From Cladorrhinum sp. PSN259 (Eukaryota > Ascomycota > Sordariomycetes > Sordariales > Podosporaceae), in the NCBI GenBank assembly GCA_033725935.1, contig MU867154.1, positions 1 through 35,080 of the forward strand: 35,080 nucleotides of DNA. Direction: 5' to 3'. This document shows, one piece after another, positions 1 to 9,470 of this stretch. Both the position numbers and the translations under genes were made by a program. The notes beneath the pieces were generated by a model. That model was given only the letters and a program-made list of their open reading frames with translations, ran no database searches and was not told the origin of the DNA. Position 1 is the first letter of the stretch, and every line of letters begins with the position of its first letter.

Positions 1-1
1 G

Positions 2-93
<92 letters not shown>
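1..93. repeat. (GTT)31 trinucleotide microsatellite at window edge
   Basis: Thirty-one uninterrupted GTT units, followed by two GCT units at 94-99. On the minus strand in the frame of the overlapping gene these are CAA codons, so the repeat is a coding polyQ tract and not an intergenic satellite. Confidence 0.97.
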
Positions 94-947
94 GCTGCTG
101 TTCAACACGGTGGTTGCTGTCGCGGTGGAATTCATGCCTCTGTTCCTCTCGCTGATGAAGTTGAAGACCGCCATGATCAAACCCCCTTTGTTCCATCCGA
201 GGCGTGGGCGTCTTGCTATCCTCCTCACCGTAATCAGATCCCGTTTTAGGAAGCTCTGGCGGTTGTGGGCGCTCAACTGCCCGTGGTGCCCGAACATAAT
301 CATCGTCCTCATCTTCCGCCCAGAGATGAAGCTTAGAAGGCATCGCCCTCGGGATAGGAATCTCCTGCGGGATTGCTCTCCCAAAAGCGAAGTGGCGATA
401 CTGTGATGCCAGCGCTGAAACCGACTGCAGACGGATGTACTCTGAAGAGTGATAGAGCTCGTTCAGCGGCAGCGGGATAGGTTGTCTTTGCGCCGCACTC
501 GCAGCAGAAACAGCTTCGTTGAGGTGATGTAAACGCTCCATTATGTGAGAGAGGTTGTATGAAAGTGATTCCCGGCATTGCACTAACATCATCACTGTCA
601 ATATCACCCTTGTCATACATGTAGGAACCTGCGAAAGGAAAATGAGGTCTACCATCACCGTCAGCAAAATCAGGACCGATCAGAGTCACCCCGATCTGAT
701 AAGTCGACCGGATCCTGTAACTCGACATCTCCAGCGACGTGCTAGCAGCGCATTTGATCGGCGCATGAGCCTGAGAGGAGGTTGGCGCGGACTGGACAGA
801 GTCACTGCTGAATCGACGGCCGGAACGGCTGTTGTGGTAACGGTTCTCCGTCGCTTGCTTGGCCGACCACCGCGCATACAAGTTAAGCGCCGCCTCGCAG
901 GCGCAGGCGAGGCTGTCGACTAGGATTTCCACCCTTTCTAGGTCCAT
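1..947 (-). CDS. Conserved fungal protein of unknown function with long polyglutamine tract, 3' end cut by the window edge
   Basis: I do not recognise a named family, but the layout resembles an uncharacterised fungal-specific protein. Exon 1 is 947-653 and exon 2 is 582-1 and beyond; the intron 652-583 (70 nt) starts GTAGAC and ends TTAG, with a TTGAC branch. The join gives ...FADGDVQCRESLSYNL..., which is the pattern I recall for this family. Exon 1 encodes an N-terminal helix-rich region; exon 2 begins with a helical stretch (NLSHIMERLHHLNEA), then a charged low-complexity region. It ends in Glu followed by 33 Gln (2 CAG + 31 CAA), still open at base 1. About 292 residues are visible and the C-terminus is missing. 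The donor could instead be GTGATG a few bases upstream, so the junction is uncertain by two residues. The downstream frame and polyQ are read directly. Confidence 0.6.
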
Positions 948-1395
948 GTTTTGTTGTCATATAGGTAGGTTTGCAGGATCAAGGGTAACCACACTAAACG
1001 TCCACGGGTGGAAAAATTAATGCAAAATAGGGAAATGAAGTCCCGTCCATGAAACAGATCAGGACAACAAACACTGGCACAGGAACACTGCCGGCGGCGG
1101 AGGGGAGAGACAGGTCACAGGAGGGCAAGATAAGGAATGCAAGCCACACTCCAGCTCGGCGTGCATAAGGCAAGTAGTCTTATCTCTACTCCCGCACTGG
1201 ACGTCACACAAGACACTGATAATAATTGGTCGTTTTCTTGGCACATATGCAACCGCGGGATCAAACGGCGTCCTGTTAGTTGTCTGGATGTGTCCATGCG
1301 TGTGACTGCGGGAGGGGAAATGCGGGGGATCGTCGTTGCGGGCGGTTCGTTCGTATAGTGTGTGTTGAGGAGTAGGCAAATCATCAAAGAAAGAA
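948..1395. other. Intergenic region between the polyQ gene start and tRNA-Ser
   Basis: No convincing coding region on either strand. The part next to 947 should hold the promoter of the minus-strand polyQ gene. Short open frames here have no recognisable domain and no splice partners. Confidence 0.6.
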
Positions 1396-1476
1396 GTCAC
1401 TTTGGCCGAGTGGTTAAGGCGCGGGCCTGCTAAGCTCGTCTCTTCGGAGGCGCAGGTTCGAATCCTGCAGGTGACG
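1396..1476 (+). tRNA. tRNA-Ser (anticodon GCU), no intron
   Basis: Class II tRNA of 81 nt including the discriminator G at 1476. Acceptor stem GTCACTT pairs with AGGTGAC (one G-U). The D-arm TGGCCGAGTGGTTAAGGC is the canonical type. Anticodon stem CGGGC/GCTCG closes the loop CTGCTAA, giving anticodon GCT, which decodes AGC/AGU. A long variable arm (TCTCTTCGGAGGC) precedes T-stem GCAGG/CCTGC with loop TTCGAAT. The long variable arm and the GCT anticodon make serine certain. No CCA is encoded, as expected for a nuclear eukaryotic tRNA. Confidence 0.96.
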
Positions 1477-1975
1477 TGCGGAGTATGGCACATCCAATAC
1501 GGATCTGTATCATCATTATTTTGATGAATTTTTTTTTTTTTCGTTTATTTGCTCTATCAATACTAAGCTATATATCTTTGTGATTGGTGCGCCATTGTGT
1601 TTGAGCCATTTTAGCAGCATCCAGTTTTCCTCTTGAAACCTTCAAACAGATGCAAAGCCACGAATAATTGATTCCAGCATTGCATAATTGTGAGCACCAA
1701 TCAGTAAATGATGAAATGAAGAAGTGATAAATTGATTCGGTTTAAACGACTATTCCCGCTCCATTTTTTGCGCTGTGTGCCGCCTGACTGCTTAGACCCG
1801 TCCATAAGAACAGTTAACCTACCTGTAGTAATTCTCGAGGGTTAAAGGAAGAAAAAAAAAGCCGCGTGTCGTTTTCCGCGCCCGGTATCCTCCCAGAAGC
1901 CAAGAAAGAAAAAGAACAACAGACAAAGTAAAGAGAATGATAGATTGATAACGATAAAACCGATTGCAAACCAAT
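1477..1975. other. Intergenic region between tRNA-Ser and the 3' end of the SWC3-like gene
   Basis: Apart from the Pol III T-run I see no gene. The part next to 1975 probably holds the 3' UTR and polyadenylation site of the minus-strand SWC3-like gene. An A9 tract lies at about 1852-1860. Confidence 0.6.
1519..1541 (+). terminator. Probable RNA polymerase III terminator of tRNA-Ser
   Basis: T4 at 1519-1522 followed by a run of 13 T at 1529-1541, 43-65 nt downstream of the tRNA 3' end. This is the expected non-template T-run; the first T4 may be a weak site backed up by T13. Confidence 0.6.
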
Positions 1976-4323
1976 TTAATCCTGACTTGCCTTCCCTGTA
2001 ACCGTCGAGATGAAGCTCTGATATTGCTCATCTCCGCCATCCAAATCCATATCCCCAGTATAAACTCTCGACCTCGAAGAGAGCTCCCTCATCTCTACTC
2101 TGGGGGGCTTAGTAGCCCATAAAACGCCTGCCATTGGATTCTGCGCAGCCTTCTTGTCCTTATCAATAACCTCAGCGTCTTTTTCTTTCGGAGCGGTCAC
2201 ACCATTCTGAACAACGCCCGAATCTTTCTCATCGGCCTCAGTCCCATCACTTCTGGGTAGCCTCATGGCAAGGAGAATATACTCCGCCCTTGTCATCTTA
2301 TCCATCACATCATCCATGTACCGTACTACGTCTTCCTGCGGCGCCACGACACGAAAAAGATGATCCAGATGCCGCCCGGTTGGGGTAAACAGCCGAATTG
2401 TTAAAGGCTGGTAATAATCCAACTCGGGGTCGGCCTGGGGGTATTCAGATTTGCTACCTCTCCGCACAAGCAAAAAGGAGCAGATAACCTGCTGCCCTGC
2501 ACCTTGGGCCACGGGAACTTGCTCTAAAATGCTGAACTTTGGAAAGAGATATCGGTCGCCTGTGCCTCCTGCAAACTCAAACACGATGGCTGAGACATCT
2601 GGCTTTGGAGGAGCGGGGGGGCCCTTGGACCGCAATGCTTGTTGTGATTGAGGGGTTGGAGTTGATGAAGACGAAGTGGAGCCGTTGGGAGCACTAATGG
2701 GCTTTGGGGGCGCGGAACCTGTGGCGGACATTGGAGACTTGATTTGCCGCTGGACCTGCTTTTCCCTGAGCTTTGCATGCAGACGCTCTAGAGTCGCTTT
2801 GAGAGTCGTAGAGTCCGCGAATTGCGGAGTATTTTCCGCTATGCGTCGTACCAACTCCCGGGTCTTGATGTCATCAAGCGCCTCCTTGACAAGTCCAACA
2901 ACCAGGGGATCACTGTCAGCCGGCGGCTTCAAGTCAGCCGAGGTTTGTTTCGGGTTCGATCTTAGAACGATGTCGAGGATGCTGCGGACCTCGTCGGCAA
3001 AGTACCGAACAGAACGGCCATCCACGAATAGCTTGTCTGCTGATGGACCACTTGTCCCCCTGCGCTTGCTCTCTGCGGTCAGAGCGTCAATGACCGATTG
3101 AAAACGCTCGAGCTCGGGCTTCGTTGCTTCTCCTTGTGCGACCTTCTTCATCAGATCTCTCAGTGTAGGATCAGTGCCAGCCCTTTCTGCGAGCATCAAT
3201 ATTATAGGATCGGTGCCTGGAGCAGGCTTTCCCGAGGCTCCCGCGGCTGTCGCTGCTGACGCACCATTGACAGGCGGCTTTGGAAGAGCTGGGCTGGCCC
3301 CTGGGGGTAGGTACGGAGACTGTGCGGGCACCACGGGAGGTGCCACCGGGGGTCTCGGTGGTTGCGGCGTAACTGTATTGGGAGATAGGACGGATTCCAT
3401 GCCCCTCGGTGAAGCTACTGGCCTTGGCATGACGACAGGAGGTGGTGCAGGAAGACTAGGTTGTTGGGGTGCCTGTCCCATCTGCATCTGCGCTGCTGCT
3501 GAAAGAGCCGGGGCACTCGACACGGTCGGAAGCGGGGCTTTTGGAGGCGGAGCTTGCGGCTGCGGTGGTGGTGGCTGGATCGGTGGGTTTGTCTCAACTT
3601 TAGGCGGAGCTTGCGGTGCCGGAGTTGAACTCGGTGCAGCTGCGGGTTGCGCGGGCTCTGCTGGTTGCGCTGGTTGTGCATCATTCGGAGTAGCAGGAGG
3701 AGGCATAACTCCATTCGGGGGACCATACTCCACTACGGGCCTCGGAGTAGACGGTGTTGGGGGCGCTGGGGGCTTTGGGTCTTTGACAGCGTACATGGTC
3801 GCCTCGAAAACGTGTGGCTCGATCGTGATGGTCACTTGGCCGAGCTTGGTCATGCTTTCTTTTGGGGGGTTGTTGGGTTCCTCGATCACAACTCCCTTCT
3901 TCTTCGTAGGCTTCGACCAGTACTTCTCGAAAATGCCGTCGGTAATCCATGTCTGTCGCGATCGCGTAAGAGACTCGGAGAGAACGCCACTACAATTCCA
4001 GATTGTCAGTCTTTAAAGAGCTTGAGGCCAGACCATACGCGCAACGACAAAGCGCACCTTTCCGTGACTGTCTGGTAATCCTTTTGAGAGAGATCATCAG
4101 GTTGAGGCGAATCAACCGTCGGTAGCGGTTTGCCCGCAGTAACAGACTTGGGCAATGGTGGAGGGGGATCCTCTACAGGCGCCTGCTCAGGCTCTGGCGC
4201 AGGTGTCGGAGTTGATGACTTGGAGTTCTGCGCAGGGGAAGGTGTTATGTTTCTCCTTTTTGCAGCCTGCTCACCCCTGGCAGCGGCGCGTGCTGGGAGC
4301 TTCCTCTTGAGGCTCTTATCCAT
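1976..4323 (-). CDS. SWC3: SWR1 chromatin-remodelling complex subunit 3 (Swc3-like)
   Basis: Probable Swc3, a subunit of the nuclear SWR1 ATPase complex that exchanges H2A for H2A.Z. Exon 1 is 4323-4058, the intron 4057-3990 (68 nt, GTGCGC...CTGAC...TGTAG), exon 2 3989-1976; 759 residues. The N-terminus is basic (KRKLPARAAARGEQAAKRR, nuclear-signal-like). The junction restores ESGVLSESLTRSRQTW, followed by GIFEKYWSKPTKKKG (about residues 107-121), the block I associate with Swc3-type proteins. About residues 150-330 are Pro/Ala/Gln-rich and disordered. A helical segment (DPIILMLAERAGTDPTLRDL) recurs as DPLVVGLVKEALDDIKTREL, looking like an internal duplication. A folded-looking region near the C-terminus (VFEFAGGTGDRYLFPKFSIL) follows. 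The assignment rests on remembered motifs; family membership is likely, the exact subunit less certain. Confidence 0.72.
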
Positions 4324-5328
4324 CGTATCGGTTGTCCGAGCCTGGTGTGCAAAGGCGTGGGTGAGCTTGTCATGAACGCATCAGAAGTCGCGACAAGTAA
4401 TCAATGTCGTATCGGCTCGGAATTAGGATGCTCGAGGAGATTGTTGACGCAGAAAAAATATAGATCGGCCGCGATGTTTAACGAAGACACGATGGACAAG
4501 CTGGGAATATTGGTCTCGAGGGACGAGCTGTCATGGTGTGCTGCCGTGCTGGGTGGGTGGTGAGATGCCGGTTGCTAGTTGCATTTGGGAGGAAGAGAGG
4601 AACGGACCCCAAAAAGAAAATGGACCTGGGACATCTCGCTAGGACTGGGGATTGAAGAAGAGAGGTCCGGAACGCTAAGGTAAACCTTGTCAGAGTGGCA
4701 GCTCGGCAAATAACGTTGATTGGCTAGCGCCGAACCTCTGCATACCCTTGACAGCCTTTCTTTGGCACAATCAATTGCCGGCAAGAGAAATGGGATGCAT
4801 CAAACGCTTTCAAAGTTCCAACACGCTCTTATCCAAAAGCACGACTTCTCCGGTTGCTGATGGTGGGGTTTGTCGCTTGATGGAGAGCAACATATCTGCG
4901 TCAAGTATTCTTCGAAATCGCTCCAAATACCATTCCTCAAAGGACATTTCCAATCTTCGGATTTTTCGACAACTATTCTTTCTCACCGAAATGCCTTTTT
5001 GATAACGACAGTGCTGAGATGGGCCTTGAGGCTGACGGATGCTGAGTGGGCCGTGGCCTTGGCATCGTCATGCACGTTAAGACGGCTAACTGCATTTCTT
5101 GTTTGTCTCAGCCGGAGGTGTTAAAACAAGTAAGCGATCGCGACGATCTGATTCTGGCTGCTCAAGTTTTACGCTGTATTTCTTGACCCACTAACACCTA
5201 GCTTGCAACGTCAGCTCGTGTTTGCGTGGCACGGCAGCATCCTCACCTGCTCAAAAGGCAAGAGGATTGATCAGATGTTGGACCTTTAAAGACAAGGTCT
5301 TCTAGAATTGAAGCGTATACCTACCAAA
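4324..5328. other. Divergent promoter region between SWC3-like and ABHD12-like genes
   Basis: About 1 kb separating two head-to-head genes. No supported coding region. Small open frames on both strands lack Kozak context, domains and splice continuity. It should contain two 5' UTRs and two core promoters; I cannot place a TATA element confidently. Confidence 0.6.
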
Positions 5329-6770
5329 ATGACCAATAAAGCGCCCTATATCGCCGTCGGCATCACTCTCGGTGTGCCATTGGCGGTATACGGCTTGTTC
5401 CTTGGTCTCGCCTCAATTCCTTTTTTTCAACGCCAGTAAGGCTTCAATCTGCATCTCGTAGACCCCGGCGTCGTATACGTGGCTGACGACTACCTACTGC
5501 TGCCAGCTTTCTGTATGCGCACAAGTTTTCCACCATCTGGCTGCCAGGCGTCAACCTCAACGAACCCGAGAGATGGGGATTTGCCAGTTAGTAACATAAC
5601 TCAATTGCGAGAGGCCGTCATGCCAGCCCAGGGACTAATATGTTGCTTGCCCACAAAAAAGAAAACCAAGCAACACCATTCACCCTAAGAACAGCGGACA
5701 ACCAATCCCTCCACGCCTGGCACATCCTCCCCCTTTCCACTTACCGACAACATGAATCTACCTTGGTCTCTCAACCAACCGGATTGACGCAAGACATCAC
5801 AACTACAGAAAGCTTCAAACTCCTCCGCGACGACCCTACCGCAAAACTAATCATCAGCTTCCACGGAAACGCAGGGCACCTCCTCCAGTCCCTGCGGCCG
5901 AGACTGTACCACACCCTCTCAACCGCAAACTACCACGTCCTGGCCGTTTCATACCGCGGCTTCGGACACAGCACGGGGTTTCCCACAGAGACCGGCTTAA
6001 TACTTGACGCAGCCACAGTTATTAACTTTGCCATCAAAGAGGCCGGGATCTCGCCCGATCGTATCGTTCTGCTCGGCCACTCCTTGGGTACAGCCGTGTC
6101 ATCGGGCGTCTCAGAGCTATTTACCCTGAGGGAAGGCACAGACTTTGCCGGAGTAGTCCTCGTAGCGCCGTTCAGTTCCCTACCAAAAATGCTAAGCGGG
6201 TACAGCATCGCCGGGTTCGTCCCCGTTTTGCGGCCGCTGGTTTGGTTCCCTTGGTTGCTCGAAAAGGTGATGGATCGGGTGGTGGATAAGTGGGACAGCG
6301 CAGGTCGCTGGGGGAGGATAACGAAAGAAGTCAAGGAAGGAAAAAGGAGGTTGAGGTTGAATTTGTTGCACGCAAAGAACGACTGGGATATTCCGTGTCA
6401 TGAGGACGATAGGATTTTCAGGGCTGCTGTCGGGGGTTTATTTGTCGATGATGAGAGAGTAGTAAATGACGGGGAGTGGTTTGAGGGTGAGAAGGAGGCG
6501 AGGACTTTGAGGTGTGGAAAGGACGCGTTTGTGTCTACTTGGAGGGAGGGGGAAGTCGAGGTTAGGCAGGAGTTGGTTCCCTGGGGAGGTAAGCAATTTT
6601 CTGTTTCCCCCTTCTTTCTCCTCCTGAAATTTCTTGACGGAGAGGTTGATGCGTTGATTGATGAGTTTTGCTAACGAATTACAGGGCACAATGACGTTGC
6701 TTTTTCCGCACCGGTACTACTTGCTATTGCGAGGTGTTTTGACACTGAGGTTGCAGGGGCTTCTCATTGA
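5329..6770 (+). CDS. ABHD12-like alpha/beta hydrolase with N-terminal membrane anchor
   Basis: Serine hydrolase of the ABHD12 / Bem46-like group (lipid or lysophospholipid hydrolase in ER-type membranes; substrate not predictable). Four exons: 5329-5435, 5507-5586, 5662-6588, 6685-6770; 399 residues. Introns: GTAAGG..CCAG (71 nt), GTTAGT..AAAAAAG (75 nt, ACTAAT branch), GTAAGC..ACAG (96 nt, GCTAAC branch). Residues 8-29 form a hydrophobic helix. The second junction restores GFAKNQATPFTLRTADNQSL, typical of the family. Core motifs: HGNAG oxyanion loop (130-134), nucleophile elbow GHSLGTA with Ser203, acid Asp303 in AKNDWDIP, His373 in GGGHND. The His lies just after the third intron, so its splicing is needed for a complete triad. 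The 3' acceptor of intron 2 is purine-rich (CACAAAAAAG), chosen because it alone restores the family motif. Confidence 0.85.
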
Positions 6771-7293
6771 GAGATATTAATGCCACCGACATGACGAAGT
6801 ACATGAAGCCTAAAGAGAAAATCATCCTTTTCAAATAGAATAAGCCAACGAAAATATTTATTGAACGCTCTAGCTATCAAGAATGGGTAACCTTGCAGGT
6901 TAATAGAGTTACGGGATTGGGAGTATGTCCGATGACAAGTTCAAAACCTGAAAAAAAAATAAGATTTTAACCTTGGCATCACACATTCCCCCAATCCCGT
7001 AACTCTCTTGACAAGACTTCTGTGGTGGGAGGTTTCAAAGTATCAGGGAACCGAAAGGGAAAAAAAGAAAAAGAACTAGAAAAAGTCTAAAGCTTTGGTC
7101 TTTTTTTCATGTTTTATAGTATATCATCAAAAACCACTGTGCTATGAATAAAAAAAAAACAGAGAAAGGGGTATGAGAAGATCTATAAACTAAAAGCTTG
7201 AGTCAGAGTACCCCAAACAAGCAGAGAGGAGTTGGTTTGAGACCCCAGGAAATCAAGCCAAGAATGCATAAACACACGCCATTAACATCAAGC
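6771..7293. other. Tail-to-tail intergenic region with inverted repeats
   Basis: The 3' regions of two convergent genes. No coding region. It contains A-rich runs, and the inverted repeats listed separately. Confidence 0.6.
6888..7006. repeat. 17-bp perfect inverted repeat with an adjacent small hairpin
   Basis: AGAGTTACGGGATTGGG at 6906-6922 is exactly repeated in inverted orientation (CCCAATCCCGTAACTCT) at 6990-7006, with a 67-nt spacer. Immediately left, TAACCT/AGGTTA with a TGC loop (6888-6902) forms a second, short hairpin. The repeat sits between convergent genes. It could be a 3'-end or RNA structure or a relic of a small terminal-inverted-repeat element. I see no target-site duplication. 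Confidence 0.85.
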
Positions 7294-8541
7294 TTAACAG
7301 GCATTCCCACCCCAACCCAAGCTCCTGTTCACCGCGGTAAACATTTGTACCCCTGACCTCACAAAAGTGGGAGCATTCTCCAAAGCTTGATCAATCGCCG
7401 TCGGAGCAGCAGAATGAGATGCAACGAGGTCGGTGTGATCAAGAGTGGTCTGCTTCTTCATCATGACGGCGTTATGAATAGCCCGAGCCCAGGTGTTGTA
7501 CCAATGTTCCTCGGACATGCTCACATACCGTTTCCGGCCCTCATTCAGTTCTTTGGAAAAGTACCAATCCGAAGTTACCACCGCAAACTGTTTGGTGCTG
7601 AAAAAAAGGAACGGCCAGGTGAGAAGCCACAAGAAGGTCAAGTAGCAGAACCAGACGATCCACTTGTTGAGGCGCGATCGGTTGACGAAACAGTCATTGT
7701 AGATGACGACATACTCGTCCTTGATGGGGAACTGGATCTGAACGCTACCGCGGTAGTTGGTGTTGCGAACCAGATCTGTCAGAGACTTGCGGACCTTCTC
7801 CTCGTCGAAGCCCAACACCTGACGTCGGAGAGTAAAGCACTTGACCCTGGCGGAGCTGGCACAGTATCTGTGGCACCATTCCCTCAGCGAAGGTTTCGGA
7901 GTTTCCGTGATCTCAATGTCCCCCCTGACTCCGGGAGCTCGCTTTTTAAAGATGGTGCCGCGATGTGCCTTTTCGGTATTTTCAACAGTGTGGACCTCAG
8001 CCCACGATTCTTGAGCTGCGGCGCGGGAGAAAAGAGAGGGGTCGGAGAAAAGATAAGGAGTGAGCTCGACCTGAACATCAAAATCGGTAATAACCTCTTG
8101 CTTCTTCTTCCCGTTGTCGTCAACCATGGCCGTATGCGTGCCAAGAACGCGTACAAATGTCCGGGGCGGCCTCCACGCTGAGAAGTTGATTTGTTTTTCC
8201 AGTTCTTCCGGCACGCTCTCGAAATATGAAGTCAAAAAGAACACATTGCCGGTTTTCTGGTCGACGCAGAAAGGTTTGACTACCACACCATGTGTTTGGT
8301 CCAGAAAAGAAGGGGCGAGGAGTGGAGCGCTGCTCTCGCCTCCATTATCTGCATCAATGTCCGAGTAAAGAGGTGGCAGATCATCGTTTTGGAGCTCTGG
8401 GACGTCGTCGTCGTAACTGGGAAGGCCGGTATTTACGTTGCTGTGGAGAGAGAATGTGTCTGCATTGGAGTCTCCCAAGGAGCTGCTGCCGGCGCCGGCG
8501 CCAACTCCAGGAGATTCGATTGGGAGTGTTGGTTTGCCCAT
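7294..8541 (-). CDS. Conserved fungal membrane protein of unknown function (single predicted TM segment)
   Basis: Intronless, 415 residues. It resembles a family widespread in filamentous fungi that database entries often call 'ABC transporter protein'. There is no Walker A, signature or other nucleotide-binding motif, so that name is unsupported. Residues 1-75 are Ser/Asp/Gly-rich and probably disordered. Residues 80-285 look folded (GVVVKPFCVDQKTGNVFFLT, the Cys pair WCHRYC at 222-227, GFDEEKVRKSLTDLVRNTNY, FPIKDEYVVIYND). A strong hydrophobic helix at about 294-314 (WIVWFCYLTFLWLLTWPFLF) is flanked by basic residues on the N side. A soluble tail of about 100 residues follows. With no signal peptide, a tail-proximal single-pass topology is likely. 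Divergent from NMT1. Confidence 0.82.
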   Translation of the reverse strand: MGKPTLPIESPGVGAGAGSSSLGDSNADTFSLHSNVNTGLPSYDDDVPELQNDDLPPLYSDIDADNGGESSAPLLAPSFLDQTHGVVVKPFCVDQKTGNVFFLTSYFESVPEELEKQINFSAWRPPRTFVRVLGTHTAMVDDNGKKKQEVITDFDVQVELTPYLFSDPSLFSRAAAQESWAEVHTVENTEKAHRGTIFKKRAPGVRGDIEITETPKPSLREWCHRYCASSARVKCFTLRRQVLGFDEEKVRKSLTDLVRNTNYRGSVQIQFPIKDEYVVIYNDCFVNRSRLNKWIVWFCYLTFLWLLTWPFLFFSTKQFAVVTSDWYFSKELNEGRKRYVSMSEEHWYNTWARAIHNAVMMKKQTTLDHTDLVASHSAAPTAIDQALENAPTFVRSGVQMFTAVNRSLGWGGNAC

Positions 8542-9470
8542 GGCAGTGGTAGTTAGATGCAGGAATAGGAATTAGTTATTTCCAATGAGAGAGGCGATAT
8601 TTTTGGACAAAAGAGAGAGCGAGGTTCAGAGTCACTTATTGAGATTCACAAAGAGCACCTGAGGAGTGAGGGAACATGCAGGGGTTGCGAGGCAACAGTG
8701 GCGGAGCATGAAAGATTGCCTTGAATAACCAATCAAAACGTGACTGCCCCGCAATGAAGCATGTTCGGGCAACTTGTTTGTCACCCGCTTCCTTATTACT
8801 TTCAAAGTTTCTGACGGGAGGAATACTCATCCAGACGGGGACGTTCGGGATGCTTGATGTGAAGTAATGCGCAGGTGTGCAGACCATGCCAGACCATGCC
8901 AGACCCAGAAAAGAAAGGAAATGAAAGATAGGACGTGGAATTAAGCATCAGATCCACTGGTGCACGGAGCCCAACTTTCGTCAGCGGGAGCCTTCTGTTA
9001 TCTGCAGTACAATACCTCTCTCTGTTTGTTCGAGAGATCCTGTCAGCTTTCAACAAGAGCGGCTGGCCTTCGGAACCCTAGAGATCCTGAGCATGGCCTG
9101 TTCCTCTCGGGAACACATGCATACCTGCAACCTAGTTATCTTAGGGCGTTTGAAGGTCTCTTTGTCAATCCTTATCGAAAAGACTTCACCGGAAAATTCC
9201 CGGTGCCGGACCCATGTCACTCACCTCGTCCCGTCACCTGGAACCTGGTGCATCCACTTTTGCAGCATGGAGCTACAGGGAGCTTGACCCCGCGAAACCA
9301 AAATGCCACCTGGAGCCCCGCATCACCTCCTGAAACTGTTGATGCCAACGGATTGAGTCCTCAGCTCAACAATTTCTTCGGCCTAAAAGTCTCTCCAGCG
9401 GAGCTTGGCCAATCTAATATCAAATCTCATTCCTTCCATCATCGTCATCGAAGCCCACCCGACAAACACC
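8542..9470. other. Divergent promoter region between the unknown membrane protein gene and NMT1
   Basis: Head-to-head spacer of 929 bp with no supported coding region. A tandem 10-mer duplication lies at 8881-8900. The NMT1 5' UTR probably starts in the last 100-200 bp. Confidence 0.55.
8881..8904. repeat. Tandem 10-bp direct repeat (AGACCATGCC x2, partial third)
   Basis: AGACCATGCC at 8881-8890 is repeated exactly at 8891-8900, then AGAC begins a third copy. A small slippage-type duplication in the intergenic region. Confidence 0.9.

Noticed and set aside
2..406. Plus-strand open frame beginning with a poly-Leu run
   Set aside because: Antisense translation of the GTT repeat; the minus-strand polyQ gene with a splice-consistent upstream exon explains the region.
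3174..4016. 280-codon Gly/Ala-rich plus-strand frame
   Set aside because: Shadow of the Pro/Ala-rich minus-strand SWC3-like gene (Pro codons read as Gly in antisense).
7387..8181. 264-codon plus-strand frame
   Set aside because: Antisense to the intact intronless 415-residue membrane protein gene.
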